Of a stretch of DNA of 11,221 nt, positions 1 through 7,689 are shown piece by piece; position 1 is the first letter of the stretch; each line of letters opens with the position of its first letter. This stretch comes from an uncultured Lachnospiraceae bacterium (GTDB taxonomy: Bacteria; Bacillota; Clostridia; Lachnospirales; Lachnospiraceae): the NCBI GenBank assembly GCA_902803245.1, contig CADCPJ010000257.1, forward strand, positions 1-11,221. Reading direction: 5' to 3'. The notes beneath the pieces are model-generated. The model was not told where the DNA came from. It saw only the letters and a list, made by a program, of their open reading frames with translations, and ran no database searches. The position numbers and the translations under genes were made by a program.

Positions 1-7
1 CACCATC

Positions 8-241
8 ATGCTTGAAAAGATGAGAAGCTACATCTCCGAACAGTTGAACATCGAACCTGATGAAATTCAGCTGAACACCAACTTCCGCGACGATCTCGGT
101 GCGGACTCTCTCGACCTCTACGAGCTCGCCATGAACCTCGAGGACGAGTACCAGCTGGAAATTCCGGTCGAGGAACTGCAGGAACTGCACACAGTGAACG
201 ATGTGATCACTTACCTCGCCGCCCACGGCATTGAGGAATAA
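8..241 (+). CDS. acpP: Acyl carrier protein
   Basis: This 77-residue acidic protein has the size and sequence of a bacterial acyl carrier protein, which carries growing acyl chains as thioesters on a phosphopantetheine arm in fatty acid or related synthesis. The DSL motif at residues 33-35, within LGADSLD, supplies Ser34 as the expected attachment site, and the flanking helices (DLYELAMNLEDEY, then EIPVEEL) match the family. The ATG at 8 gives the usual MLEK start; only 7 bases precede it, so its promoter and ribosome site are not seen. The stop lies 7 bases before the sirtuin-like gene, suggesting co-transcription. A phosphopantetheinyl transferase able to activate it is encoded at 2424. Whether it serves primary fatty acid synthesis or is a second, specialised carrier cannot be told, because no fab genes are in view. 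Confidence 0.95.
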   Translation: MLEKMRSYISEQLNIEPDEIQLNTNFRDDLGADSLDLYELAMNLEDEYQLEIPVEELQELHTVNDVITYLAAHGIEE

Positions 242-248
242 CCTGTCC

Positions 249-986
249 ATGCAGAGCGTAAATTATCTGGAGAATATGAGAAACGGCATCGAGGCAAGCC
301 GGCACATCGTCTGCCTGCTTGGCAGGAACGTGTCCGCGGACTGCGGCTGCTTCAACTACTGGGACTCCGAAGGTGCTTACGCTGTGGAGACAAATTACGG
401 CTATTCTCCCGAGGAGATCTTCTCCGCCTCCTTCTACAACACGAGGCCGAAGCTCTTCTTCGATTACTACCACAATGAGATCCTGGACAAGATGGGGAAG
501 CCGGGAGAGGAGTTCCGCGTCATGAAGCGCATGGAGGACGAGCGGAAGATCTTTGCAGTGATCACGCGGTCCATATACGGCCTGCCGCGCCGCGCCGGAA
601 TGCGGAATGTCGTGGAGATGCACAGTTCCGTCTATGAAAACAAATGCTCCCACTGCGGGACGTGGTACGACCTGGACTTCATGAAAAATGCGTCCGGCGT
701 GCCGTTCTGCCCGAAGTGCGGCGCTGTCGTGCGCCCTCAGATCGTTCTTGACGGGGAAATGATCCCCAACGAGAAGATCACCGCTTCCGCCAACGAAGTG
801 GCAAGGGCGGACACGCTGCTGATTCTCGGATGCACGCTGCGCTCCACTTTGGCGCGGGGCGCGATCAAGTATTTCAGCGGGAGCAGAATTATTCTAATCA
901 ACGAGGAGGAGGACTATTCGGACAGCGTCGCGGATCTCGTCTGTCACGGGAAACCGCGGGATGTGCTTCCGAAAGTATACGGATAA
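249..986 (+). CDS. Divergent SIR2-family (sirtuin-like) protein
   Basis: A 245-residue SIR2-fold protein; family members use NAD to remove acyl groups from lysine or to transfer ADP-ribose. The zinc ribbon is intact (Cys133, Cys136, Cys154, Cys157), and the segment VVEMHSSVY keeps a histidine (His125) where sirtuins have the catalytic base of their HG motif. Later family-like segments are [11 protein letters not shown] (about 160-170), [10 protein letters not shown] (190-199) and IILINEE (214-220). The N-terminal nucleotide motif is altered: [14 protein letters not shown] replaces the usual GAGxSxxSGIPDFR, and TRSI stands near the usual QNxD. I recall similar altered proteins in Lachnospiraceae, so this is probably a conserved subfamily and not decay. 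Catalytic activity is uncertain. The ATG at 249 is preferred over a TTG at 231 that overlaps acpP, because GAGGA at 233-237 lies 11 bases upstream. It is followed 2 bases later by gltX. Confidence 0.8.
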   Translation: MQSVNYLENMRNGIEASRHIVCLLGRNVSADCGCFNYWDSEGAYAVETNYGYSPEEIFSASFYNTRPKLFFDYYHNEILDKMGKPGEEFRVMKRMEDERKIFAVITRSIYGLPRRAGMRNVVEMHSSVYENKCSHCGTWYDLDFMKNASGVPFCPKCGAVVRPQIVLDGEMIPNEKITASANEVARADTLLILGCTLRSTLARGAIKYFSGSRIILINEEEDYSDSVADLVCHGKPRDVLPKVYG

Positions 987-988
987 TT

Positions 989-2437
989 ATGGTTAAGACA
1001 AGATTTGCACCGTCGCCGACCGGCAGAATGCACGTCGGGAACCTGCGCACAGCGCTCTATTCCTACCTGATCGCGAAGCATGCCGGCGGCACATTTATGC
1101 TGCGCATCGAGGACACCGACCAGGAGAGGCAGGTGGAGGGGGCAGTTGAGATCATCAACCGCACGCTCGCCTATGCCGGGATGGAGTACGACGAAGGTCC
1201 GGACAAGGACGGAGGCGTCGGCCCCTATGTCCAGTCTGAAAGATGCAGGGACGGAATCTACATGAAGTACGCGAAGCAGCTCATCGAGCAGGGCGACGCC
1301 TACTACTGTTTCTGCACGAAGGAGAGGCTCGAGAGCCTGAAGACGGAGGAGGGCTATGCGGTCTACGACAAGCACTGCCTTCACCTCACCAAAGAGGAGA
1401 TTGAGAAGAACCTCGCGGACGGGGTTCCCTATGTCATCCGGCTGAATGTGCCAAAAGAGGGAACGACCACATTTAAGGACGAGATCTACGGCGACATCAC
1501 GGTGGACAATGCCGAGCTCGACGACATGATCCTCATCAAGTCCGACGGCTTCCCCACCTACAACTTCGCAAATGTGGTCGACGACCACACGATGGGCATC
1601 ACCCACGTGGTCCGCGGCAACGAGTACCTCTCCTCGGCCCCGAAGTACAACCGCATCTACGACGCGTTCGGATGGGAAGTGCCGGTCTACGTGCACTGCC
1701 CGCTGATCACGGACGAGAACCACGCGAAGCTCTCGAAGAGATCCGGCCACTCCTCCTTCGAGGACCTGCTGGACCAGGGCTTTTTGCCGGAGGCGATCGT
1801 CAATTACACGGCGCTCCTTGGCTGGAATCCCGCGGACAACGAGGAGATCATGACCCTTCGCGAGCTCGTGGAGAAATTCGACTACACGAAGATCAACAAG
1901 TCCCCGGCCGTCTTCGACATCGGCAAGCTCAGATGGATGAACGGCGAGTACATAAAGAAGATGGATCCGGAAGCGTTCTATGAGAAGGCCCTTCCCTATA
2001 TCGAGAAGGCGGTTCCGAACCCGGATATTGACCGCCGCGTCCTCGCAGAGCTGTGCCAGAGCCGCATCGAGACCTTCCTCGACATCGAGGGTCTCATCGG
2101 CTTCTTCCGCGAGGTGCCGGAGTACGAGACCAGTATGTACGCCCACAAGAAGATGAAGACCACTCCGGAGCTCTCGAAGGAGGTTCTTGAGAAGGCGCTG
2201 CCTTTCCTTCAGGAACTTCAGGATTACACAAATGACGGCCTCTTTGAGGCACTAAAAGGTTTCGCGGCGGATCATGGCTGGAAGAACGGCCAGATCATGT
2301 GGCCGATCCGCACGGCTGTCTCGGGCAAAGAGACGACGCCGGGCGGCGCGACGCAGCTCCTCGAGATCCTCGGCAAGGAGGAGTCCCTTGAGCGGATCCG
2401 GGCAGCGATAGGAAAACTGGAGCATGAACTTGGCTGA
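989..2437 (+). CDS. gltX: Glutamyl-tRNA synthetase
   Basis: A 482-residue class I aminoacyl-tRNA synthetase that joins glutamate to its tRNA in the cytoplasm; the length is normal for bacterial GluRS. The ATP-binding HIGH-type motif is HVGN at residues 15-18 within [19 protein letters not shown], and the KMSKS-type loop is KLSKR at 247-251. A zinc-site pattern like that of E. coli GluRS is present: Cys107 and Cys109 (CFC), then Cys130 and His132 (HCLH). The C-terminal helical part recognises the tRNA anticodon. The ATG at 989 gives the standard [12 protein letters not shown] start; the frame stays open upstream to 830 but that part lies inside the sirtuin-like gene. Its Shine-Dalgarno is weak, so translation may depend on the gene just before it. 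The last 14 bases overlap the PPTase gene. It may also charge tRNA-Gln if the genome uses the GatCAB route, which the window does not show. Confidence 0.97.
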   Translation: MVKTRFAPSPTGRMHVGNLRTALYSYLIAKHAGGTFMLRIEDTDQERQVEGAVEIINRTLAYAGMEYDEGPDKDGGVGPYVQSERCRDGIYMKYAKQLIEQGDAYYCFCTKERLESLKTEEGYAVYDKHCLHLTKEEIEKNLADGVPYVIRLNVPKEGTTTFKDEIYGDITVDNAELDDMILIKSDGFPTYNFANVVDDHTMGITHVVRGNEYLSSAPKYNRIYDAFGWEVPVYVHCPLITDENHAKLSKRSGHSSFEDLLDQGFLPEAIVNYTALLGWNPADNEEIMTLRELVEKFDYTKINKSPAVFDIGKLRWMNGEYIKKMDPEAFYEKALPYIEKAVPNPDIDRRVLAELCQSRIETFLDIEGLIGFFREVPEYETSMYAHKKMKTTPELSKEVLEKALPFLQELQDYTNDGLFEALKGFAADHGWKNGQIMWPIRTAVSGKETTPGGATQLLEILGKEESLERIRAAIGKLEHELG

Positions 2438-2969
2438 AATCTACGTCTTTTATCTCCGCATCGCGGACAGAACTCAATATAAGCCAAAGGACATAAGCCG
2501 GAAGGGCAGGGCACTTCTGGCTTATGCTGTGCGTAAGAAGTATGGCTTTGACAGCCTTCCCGCAATCGAAAAAGGGGAGCATGAGAAGCCCTATTTCGCG
2601 GGGTACCCCGATATTCATTTCAACATCTCCCACTCCGGGGACTATGTGATCACTGCCCTTGCGGAAATCCCCGTCGGCATCGATATCGAGGAGAAGCAGG
2701 ACCGGGAATTCTTAAGCCTTGGCCGGCTCGTCTTCTCGCCGTCAGAGAAGGAGCATTTTATGACATGCGGAAACAGGATGGACGAGTTCTTCCGCCTGTG
2801 GGTCCGCAAGGAGGCCTATATCAAATGGACCGGCGAGGGCTTAAGCCGGGACCTTCGGGAGCTTCCGCTCGACGGGTACTATGAGCATCTTGCGATCGAC
2901 CCGTCCTACGACTGCGCGGTGCAGGCGGGAGAGCCCTTTCACGTCACATTGGAGGAAGTTTTTTTATGA
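2424..2969 (+). CDS. 4'-phosphopantetheinyl transferase, Sfp type
   Basis: A 181-residue enzyme of the Sfp/AcpT superfamily, which moves the phosphopantetheine arm of coenzyme A onto a serine of carrier proteins. The three family motifs are present in order: NISHSGDYV at residues 67-75, VGIDIEE at 84-90 with Mg-binding Asp87 and Glu89, and the WxxKExxxK motif as W126, K129, E130 and K134. The length is shorter than Sfp (about 220 residues). The ATG at 2424 lies inside the end of gltX (14-base overlap), with AGGA at 2410-2413 as a likely ribosome site; the stop overlaps the prfC start as ATGA. Because it shares an operon with a stand-alone acyl carrier protein, that protein is the obvious substrate (inference). 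Integral AcpS-type enzymes are shorter and lack this arrangement, so the class call is firm; the exact substrate is not known. Confidence 0.93.
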   Translation: MNLAEIYVFYLRIADRTQYKPKDISRKGRALLAYAVRKKYGFDSLPAIEKGEHEKPYFAGYPDIHFNISHSGDYVITALAEIPVGIDIEEKQDREFLSLGRLVFSPSEKEHFMTCGNRMDEFFRLWVRKEAYIKWTGEGLSRDLRELPLDGYYEHLAIDPSYDCAVQAGEPFHVTLEEVFL

Positions 2970-4570
2970 GTGCATGGCAAAAAGAGATCGACATCCGGAG
3001 GACATTTGCGATCATCTCGCACCCGGACGCCGGCAAGACGACGCTGACGGAGAAGTTCCTTCTCTACGGCGGCGCCATCAATGAGGCCGGGTCCGTAAAG
3101 GGAAAAGCGACGGCGCGCCACGCCGTGTCGGACTGGATGGAGATCGAGAAGCAGAGAGGTATCTCTGTCACCTCCTCGGTGCTGCAGTTCCGCTACGACG
3201 GGTTCTGCATCAACATCCTGGACACGCCCGGGCACCAGGACTTCTCCGAGGACACCTACAGGACGCTGATGGCCGCGGATTCCGCGGTGATGGTCATCGA
3301 CGGCGCGAAGGGCGTGGAGCCGCAGACGAGAAAGCTCTTCAAGGTCTGCGCGAGGCGCCGCATCCCGATCTTTACATTTATCAACAAGCTGGACAGGGAC
3401 GCGAGGGACTCCTTCGAGCTCACCGACGAGATCGAAAATGAGCTCGGCATCCCCTGCTGCCCGATCAACTGGCCCATCGGCTCCGGGCACGGCTTCAAGG
3501 GAGTCTACGACAGGGGGACCGGCAAGGTGCTGCTGTTTGGTGACACGAAGAAAGGCACGAAGGAAGGCGAGACGAAGGAGATCGGGCTTGATGACCCGGA
3601 GCTCCTCTCCTATGTCACCAGTGAGGAGATCGCCCGGCTGAAGGAGGAGATCGAGCTTCTGGACGGCGCCTCCGCGGAGTTTGACCAGGAGGAAGTAAGT
3701 CACGGCCGGATCTCCCCGGTGTTCTTCGGATCGGCCCTCACGAATTTCGGCGTGGAGACATTTCTCAGGCATTTTTTGAAAATGACGAGCGCCCCCCTGC
3801 CCCGCCTCTCCGACAAGGGGATCATAGAGCCGCAGGAGCACGGCTTCTCGGCATTTGTCTTCAAGATCCAGGCGAATATGAACAAGAACCACCGGGACAG
3901 GATCGCCTTCATGCGCATCGTCTCCGGCCACTACGACGCCAATATGGAAGTCCTGCACGTCCAGGGGCAGCGGAAGCAGCGCCTCTCGCAGCCCCAGCAG
4001 ATGATGGCCGAGGAGCGGCACGTCGTGAGCGAGGCCTGGGCGGGCGACATCATCGGCGTCTTCGACCCCGGCATCTTCGCCATCGGGGACACGGTCTGCA
4101 TGCCGGACGATCCGATTAAATACGGCGGGATCCCGACCTTCTCGCCGGAGCACTTCGCGCGGATACGCCAGGTGGACACGATGAAGCGCAAGCAGTTCAC
4201 AAAGGGAGTCGAGGAGATTGCCGAGGAGGGCGCGATCCAGATCTTCCAGGACCTGCACACCGGCATGGAGGAGATCATCGTCGGCGTCGTCGGCATCCTG
4301 CAGCTCGACGTCCTGAAATTCCGCCTCGAAAATGAATACAAGGTGGACATCATTATGGAGACCCTCCCGTACGAGTACATCCGCTGGATCGAGAACCCGT
4401 CCGAGGTCGACCTCGACCACATCGACGGAACCAGCGACATGAGGATGGTCCAGGATCTGAAGGGCAATCCGCTGCTCCTCTTCGTCCACGAGTGGAGCGT
4501 GGATATGACGCTTAAGAGAAATAAGGACCTTCATCTGTCGGAGTTTGGCGGCTGGAGCGAGGAGGAGTAA
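2966..4570 (+). CDS. prfC: Peptide chain release factor 3
   Basis: A 534-residue translational GTPase that removes release factors 1 and 2 from the ribosome after termination. The GTP-binding motifs are clear: P-loop SHPDAGKTT at 18-26, switch I region with RGISVTSS near 64-71, DTPGHQDF at 86-93, and NKLD at 140-143. The long insertion after the G domain, the beta-barrel domain (FVFKIQANMNKNHRDRIAF) and the C-terminal domain (GILQLDVLKFRLENEY) identify RF3 over EF-G or TetM-type proteins; the length is typical. The start overlaps the PPTase stop by 4 bases (ATGA), and a strong GGAGGAAG at 2951-2958 sits 7 bases before the ATG, so it is translationally coupled but well initiated. It is the last gene of the tight cluster; a 13-bp tandem repeat begins just 3 bases after its stop. 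Confidence 0.96.
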   Translation: MSAWQKEIDIRRTFAIISHPDAGKTTLTEKFLLYGGAINEAGSVKGKATARHAVSDWMEIEKQRGISVTSSVLQFRYDGFCINILDTPGHQDFSEDTYRTLMAADSAVMVIDGAKGVEPQTRKLFKVCARRRIPIFTFINKLDRDARDSFELTDEIENELGIPCCPINWPIGSGHGFKGVYDRGTGKVLLFGDTKKGTKEGETKEIGLDDPELLSYVTSEEIARLKEEIELLDGASAEFDQEEVSHGRISPVFFGSALTNFGVETFLRHFLKMTSAPLPRLSDKGIIEPQEHGFSAFVFKIQANMNKNHRDRIAFMRIVSGHYDANMEVLHVQGQRKQRLSQPQQMMAEERHVVSEAWAGDIIGVFDPGIFAIGDTVCMPDDPIKYGGIPTFSPEHFARIRQVDTMKRKQFTKGVEEIAEEGAIQIFQDLHTGMEEIIVGVVGILQLDVLKFRLENEYKVDIIMETLPYEYIRWIENPSEVDLDHIDGTSDMRMVQDLKGNPLLLFVHEWSVDMTLKRNKDLHLSEFGGWSEEE

Positions 4571-4573
4571 AAC

Positions 4574-4650
4574 CATCAGCGATAATCATCAGCGATAATC
4601 ATCAGCGATAATCATCAGCGATAATCATTAGTGATAACCATCAACGAAAC
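4574..4650 (+). repeat. 13-bp tandem repeat (VNTR-like)
   Basis: Four exact head-to-tail copies of CATCAGCGATAAT cover 4574-4625, followed by a diverged copy at 4626-4638 (CATTAGTGATAAC) and a shortened one at 4639-4650 (CATCAACGAAAC); a further CATCAAC fragment follows. The unit is not a multiple of three and carries TAA, so the array has stops in all frames and is non-coding. It starts right after the prfC stop. The unit is not palindromic. The gradient from perfect to decayed copies suggests slippage expansion at the prfC end. No function is evident. Confidence 0.93.
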
Positions 4651-4682
4651 CATCAACAACACAAAAAGAAAAGCGGAAGCGC

Positions 4683-4706
4683 CCGCGGTTCCAGCATAAA
4701 CCGCGG
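4683..4706 (+). other. GC-rich hairpin upstream of the SseB-domain gene
   Basis: CCGCGGTT at 4683-4690 pairs perfectly with AACCGCGG at 4699-4706 around an 8-base loop. No T-run follows on the plus strand (CATTTCGCGG), so it is not a standard intrinsic terminator. It could protect the 3' end of the prfC transcript or sit in the leader of the gene starting at 4735. Apart from this hairpin and the tandem repeat, the 164-base gap shows no convincing promoter. Confidence 0.5.
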
Positions 4707-4734
4707 CATTTCGCGGAAAGACAGGTCATTTACC

Positions 4735-5286
4735 ATGCAGTTAAATCCCGCAAAGATACCGGAAAACAAGGAAGTCAAAGAGTACCTCTCCTGGAGGGCA
4801 ACCTGCGTTACGGAGGCGCAGACAAAGAACCTCGTCAACAAGCTCGCCGACGCGATCTGCGTGAAGTCGAATTTTGTGACTTACGTAGGAATGAGCCAGA
4901 AGCCGCAGAAGGTGGAGGACGGAAAGGCCTACTTCACTCCCGACACCAAGGTGGTCTATTTCACGCTCACGGACAAGGAAGGCCATGAGTACCTGCCGCT
5001 CTTCACGGACGAGGCGGAGCTCTTAAAGTGGCAGCAGGCGACAGAGAAGAAGCCCTTTAAGATGCTGATGACATTTGACGATCTGGGGCCCGTCTTCGTC
5101 ACCAACACGAAGTTCAGCGGCGTTGTCATCAACCCGATGTCGGACAATTTCATCATGCCCCGCGGCCTCATCGCGAGCTGGATGACGAGGAAGAGAGCCG
5201 TCCTCGACGCGGCGATCCGCGAGGTCATGAAAAAGAAAGCAGCTGCGAAAGACTCGGCTGTTGACACCCAAAGCGGAAATGATTAA
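4735..5286 (+). CDS. SseB N-terminal-domain protein, function unknown
   Basis: A 183-residue soluble protein with the features of the SseB protein N-terminal domain family. The segments VVYFTLTDKEGHEYLPLFTDEAEL (residues about 73-96) and VVINPMSDNFIMPR (130-143) match the family pattern of a strand, then an LPLFTD or FTS-type motif, then an INP motif. A lysine-rich tail (about 165-175) ends the protein. The family is named after enhanced serine sensitivity in E. coli and has no settled biochemical role. No signal peptide or membrane segment is visible. The ATG at 4735 has a modest ACAGG 9 to 13 bases upstream. It stands alone between prfC and the transketolase pair, with 164 bases before it and 71 after it, and is probably its own transcription unit. 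Confidence 0.75.
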   Translation: MQLNPAKIPENKEVKEYLSWRATCVTEAQTKNLVNKLADAICVKSNFVTYVGMSQKPQKVEDGKAYFTPDTKVVYFTLTDKEGHEYLPLFTDEAELLKWQQATEKKPFKMLMTFDDLGPVFVTNTKFSGVVINPMSDNFIMPRGLIASWMTRKRAVLDAAIREVMKKKAAAKDSAVDTQSGND

Positions 5287-5343
5287 ACTTGATTTTACAG
5301 GCATTATCTGCACTTGATTACCATCTGAATAATACAGTTTTTT

Positions 5344-5350
5344 AAGGAGG
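5344..5350 (+). promoter_or_regulatory. Ribosome binding site setting a TTG start
   Basis: AAGGAGG, a full Shine-Dalgarno match, ends 7 bases before TTG at 5358. It fixes that TTG as the start of the transketolase N-terminal subunit, giving the expected MDTLELKKTANEVRK beginning. The 71-base AT-richer gap upstream (5287-5357) probably holds the promoter, but I could not find a -35/-10 pair with normal spacing. Confidence 0.85.
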
Positions 5351-5357
5351 AACGGTT

Positions 5358-6185
5358 TTGGACACATTGGAACTCAAAAAAACTGCGAACGAGGTCCGCA
5401 AAGGCATCGTGACGGCAGTCCATGCGGCGAAAGCCGGACATCCCGGCGGCTCTCTGTCTGCAGCAGATATCTTCACCTATCTCTATTTTGAGGAAATGAA
5501 CATCGATCCCGCCGACCCGAAGAAGGAAGACCGCGACCGCTTTGTCCTCTCCAAGGGACACACAGCTCCGGGCCTCTATTCCGCGATGGCGCACCGCGGC
5601 TATTTCCCCGTTGAGGAGCTGAAGACCCTCCGCCACACCGGCGCGAGGCTTCAGGGCCATCCCTCGATGCAGTACCTCCCCGGCCTCGATATGAGCAGCG
5701 GCTCGCTCGGACAGGGCATCTCCGCCGCCTGCGGCATGGCGATGGGAGCAAAGCTTCAGGGCAAGGGCTACCGCGTCTACACGCTTCTCGGAGACGGCGA
5801 GCTGGAGGAAGGACAGGTCTGGGAGGCATCGATGTTTGCCGGCGCCAAGAAGCTGGACAACCTCTGCGTGATCGTGGACAACAACAACCTGCAGATCGAC
5901 GGACCCATCACCGAGGTCAACGATCCTTACCCGATCGACAAGAAGTTCGAGGCGTTCAACTTCCACGTCATCTGCGTCGACGGCAACAACTTCGATGAAT
6001 TAAGAAGTGCCTTTAAGGAGGCCCGCGAGACGAAGGGCAGGCCCACTGCGATTATCGCGAAGACGACGAAGGGCAAGGGCGTCTCCTTCATGGAGAACCA
6101 GGTCGCTTGGCACGGCGTCGCGCCAAATGACGAGCAGTACAAGGTCGCTATGGAAGACCTGGAAAGGATCGGTGAGGCACTATGA
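5358..6185 (+). CDS. Transketolase, N-terminal subunit
   Basis: A 275-residue protein equal to the thiamine-diphosphate-binding N-terminal half of transketolase, which moves two-carbon ketol units between sugar phosphates in the non-oxidative pentose phosphate pathway. The cofactor motif begins with GDGELEEGQ at 145-153 and ends with VDNNN at 173-177. Histidines typical of the active site lie in KAGHPGGS (His28), SKGHTAPG (His68) and QGHPSM (His101), and the SSGSLGQGISAACGMA stretch is characteristic. It starts at TTG 5358 behind a strong ribosome site. Its stop overlaps the start of the C-terminal subunit (ATGA), as expected for two halves that must be made in equal amounts. Split transketolases are common in Clostridia and archaea. 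Related two-subunit enzymes act on other sugars, such as apulose 4-phosphate, so the substrate is inferred from the housekeeping setting. Confidence 0.93.
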   Translation: MDTLELKKTANEVRKGIVTAVHAAKAGHPGGSLSAADIFTYLYFEEMNIDPADPKKEDRDRFVLSKGHTAPGLYSAMAHRGYFPVEELKTLRHTGARLQGHPSMQYLPGLDMSSGSLGQGISAACGMAMGAKLQGKGYRVYTLLGDGELEEGQVWEASMFAGAKKLDNLCVIVDNNNLQIDGPITEVNDPYPIDKKFEAFNFHVICVDGNNFDELRSAFKEARETKGRPTAIIAKTTKGKGVSFMENQVAWHGVAPNDEQYKVAMEDLERIGEAL

Positions 6186-7123
6186 GTGATGTGAAGAAGA
6201 TTGCGACACGCGAGAGCTACGGCAAGTCCCTTGCCGAGTTCGGCGCCGAGTATCCGAACCTGGTCGTCCTTGATGCCGACCTCGCAGGCGCCACGAAGAC
6301 GGGCGTCTTCAAGAAGGCATTTCCGGAGAGATTCATTGACTGCGGCATCGCAGAGAGCAATATGATCGGCATCGCCGCCGGACTCTCCCTCACGGGGATG
6401 ATTCCTTTCGCAAGCTCATTCGCCATGTTTGCTGCAGGCCGCGCCTATGAGCAGGTCCGCAACTCCGTGGCTTACCCGCACCTCAACGTGAAGATCGGTG
6501 CGACCCACGCCGGAATCAGCGTCGGCGAGGACGGCGCGTCCCATCAGTGTCTCGAGGATCTCGCCCTCATGCGCGCGATCCCCGGCATGGTAGTGATGTG
6601 CCCGGCCGATGACACGGAGGCGAGAGCGGCGGTGAAGGCTGCCCTCGACTATGTCGGCCCGGTTTATATCCGCTTCGGCCGCGCTGCCTGCCCCGTGATC
6701 TTCGATCCGGACACCTTCAAATTCGAGATCGGCAAGGGCCAGCTTGTCCGCGAGGGCAAGGACGTGACCATCGTCGCCAACGGCATTGAAGTCGCTGCGG
6801 CTCTTGAGGCGGCTGAGCTTCTCGCCGCGGACGGCATCAGCGCGGAGGTCATCGACATCTGCACAATCAAGCCTCTCGACGAGGAGATCATCATAGCCTC
6901 CGCGAAGAAGACAGGAAAGGTCGTCACCGCCGAGGAGCACAGCATCGTCGGCGGACTCGGCGGAGCTGTCTGTGAGTGCCTCTCCGAGAAGTGCCCGACT
7001 CCGCTTTATCGTATCGGTGTGCGCGACCGCTTCGGCGAGTCCGGACCGGCCGGTGAGCTGCTGAAGAAGTACGAGCTCGACGCAGCAGGAATCTGCAGGC
7101 AGGTGAAAGCGTTTTTAGGCTGA
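6182..7123 (+). CDS. Transketolase, C-terminal subunit
   Basis: A 313-residue protein matching the pyrimidine-binding and C-terminal domains of transketolase. The segment FIDCGIAESNMIGIAAGLS contains Glu58, the residue expected to activate the thiamine ring from across the dimer interface. GATHAGISVGEDGASHQ (106-122) and EDLALMRAIPGMVVMCPADD (125-144) are typical of the family, and the last about 110 residues (VREGKDVTIVANG onward, ending in RDRFGESG) form the C-terminal domain. The ATG at 6182 overlaps the stop of the N-terminal subunit by 4 bases. Together the two chains should make a complete transketolase. The related Dxs is a single chain of about 620 residues with a different domain order, and E1 dehydrogenase beta subunits have similar folds but lack this pairing, so transketolase is the best call. 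Confidence 0.92.
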   Translation: MSDVKKIATRESYGKSLAEFGAEYPNLVVLDADLAGATKTGVFKKAFPERFIDCGIAESNMIGIAAGLSLTGMIPFASSFAMFAAGRAYEQVRNSVAYPHLNVKIGATHAGISVGEDGASHQCLEDLALMRAIPGMVVMCPADDTEARAAVKAALDYVGPVYIRFGRAACPVIFDPDTFKFEIGKGQLVREGKDVTIVANGIEVAAALEAAELLAADGISAEVIDICTIKPLDEEIIIASAKKTGKVVTAEEHSIVGGLGGAVCECLSEKCPTPLYRIGVRDRFGESGPAGELLKKYELDAAGICRQVKAFLG

Positions 7124-7156
7124 GATGAAGGACATCTGCTGATCAACAAAGAATAC

Positions 7157-7188
7157 GCGGCGGAGGGGATCTCATTCCCTCCTGCCGC
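7157..7188 (+). other. Strong hairpin between transketolase and asp23 genes
   Basis: GCGGCGGAGGG at 7157-7167 pairs with CCCTCCTGCCGC at 7177-7188: 11 base pairs with a single bulged T at 7183, closed by a short loop. No T-tract follows (CTTGTAAG), so a classical intrinsic terminator is unlikely. It lies 33 bases after the transketolase stop and 24 before the next ATG, so it may shield the upstream mRNA or shape the leader of the Asp23 gene. Confidence 0.65.
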
Positions 7189-7212
7189 CTTGTAAGAGGA
7201 GCATTCACGTAT

Positions 7213-7593
7213 ATGTCAGAAACAGTCAGCACATATACCATCAAGGACGACGGAGGAACCGGAACCGTGAAGATCGCAGACGAGGTTGTGACTGTCATCG
7301 CCTCCTATGCGGCGACAGAGGTGAAGGGAGTGGCATCGATAGCAGGCGGCATTTCCAGTGACATGATCGCCCGCAAGGGGATCAAGGCTCTCTCCAAAGG
7401 CGTCAAAGTGAGCGTAGACAACGATTCGCGCATCAGCGTGGATCTTTCGGTATGTCTGGACTACGGCTGCGAGATCCCGGAAGTCGGCGCAGCTATCCAG
7501 GAGAGAGTAAAATCGGCTATTGAGAACATGACCGGACTCGAAGTGACGGTAGTCAACGTCCGCGTCGCAGACATCGCTGCTCCGACAGACTGA
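7213..7593 (+). CDS. Asp23/Gls24 family protein (YqhY-like)
   Basis: A 126-residue protein of the Asp23/Gls24 (DUF322) family. The core GTVKIADEVVTVIASYAA (about 17-34) followed by EVKGVASIAGG (36-46), and the C-terminal ENMTGLEVTVVNVRVADI (104-121), are family hallmarks. Members include staphylococcal Asp23 (envelope stress) and Bacillus YqhY, which lies just upstream of nusB and has been tied to fatty acid synthesis control. The position directly upstream of nusB here fits YqhY (established synteny; orthology inferred). There is no signal peptide or membrane segment, so it is cytoplasmic or attaches to the membrane through partners. The start at 7213 has AGAGGAG at 7195-7201, 11 bases upstream. 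A strong terminator follows, so unlike a simple operon it is mostly transcribed apart from nusB. Confidence 0.9.
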   Translation: MSETVSTYTIKDDGGTGTVKIADEVVTVIASYAATEVKGVASIAGGISSDMIARKGIKALSKGVKVSVDNDSRISVDLSVCLDYGCEIPEVGAAIQERVKSAIENMTGLEVTVVNVRVADIAAPTD

Positions 7594-7609
7594 GCGCTTG
7601 AACATTTGA

Positions 7610-7649
7610 ATTCCATCTCGGGATGGGGGTCCGGAGATGGAATCTTTTT
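7610..7649 (+). terminator. Intrinsic terminator after asp23-like gene
   Basis: ATTCCATCTC at 7610-7619 pairs with GAGATGGAAT at 7634-7643 (10 perfect pairs). The stem can extend inward past one mismatch by GGA/TCC (7621-7623 with 7630-7632). It is followed directly by CTTTTTCCTTT. This is the clearest terminator in the window, 16 bases after the stop of the Asp23-family gene. Confidence 0.92.
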
Positions 7650-7655
7650 CCTTTG

Positions 7656-7689
7656 GAGTCCTTGGTTATCCGGCAGGGACTCTGGTTTT
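7656..7689 (+). terminator. Possible second terminator hairpin before nusB
   Basis: GAGTCCTTG at 7656-7664 pairs with CAGGGACTC at 7674-7682 (9 pairs, one of them T-G) around a 9-base loop, followed by TGGTTTTC. It begins only 7 bases after the T-tract of the first terminator. It may be a backup terminator or part of the nusB leader; the short T-run makes the assignment tentative. No clear promoter was found between it and nusB. Confidence 0.45.

Noticed and set aside
830..988. Longer gltX start giving a 535-residue protein
   Set aside because: The added 53 residues lie inside the sirtuin-like gene in another frame, and the ATG at 989 gives the standard GluRS beginning.
944..2146. 400-residue minus-strand reading frame opposite gltX
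   Set aside because: Antisense shadow of gltX with low-complexity valine, leucine and arginine composition and no domain.
2939..4576. Long 545-residue minus-strand reading frame opposite prfC
   Set aside because: It is the antisense shadow of prfC produced by GC-rich codon use; the translation has no recognisable domain and prfC is unmistakable.
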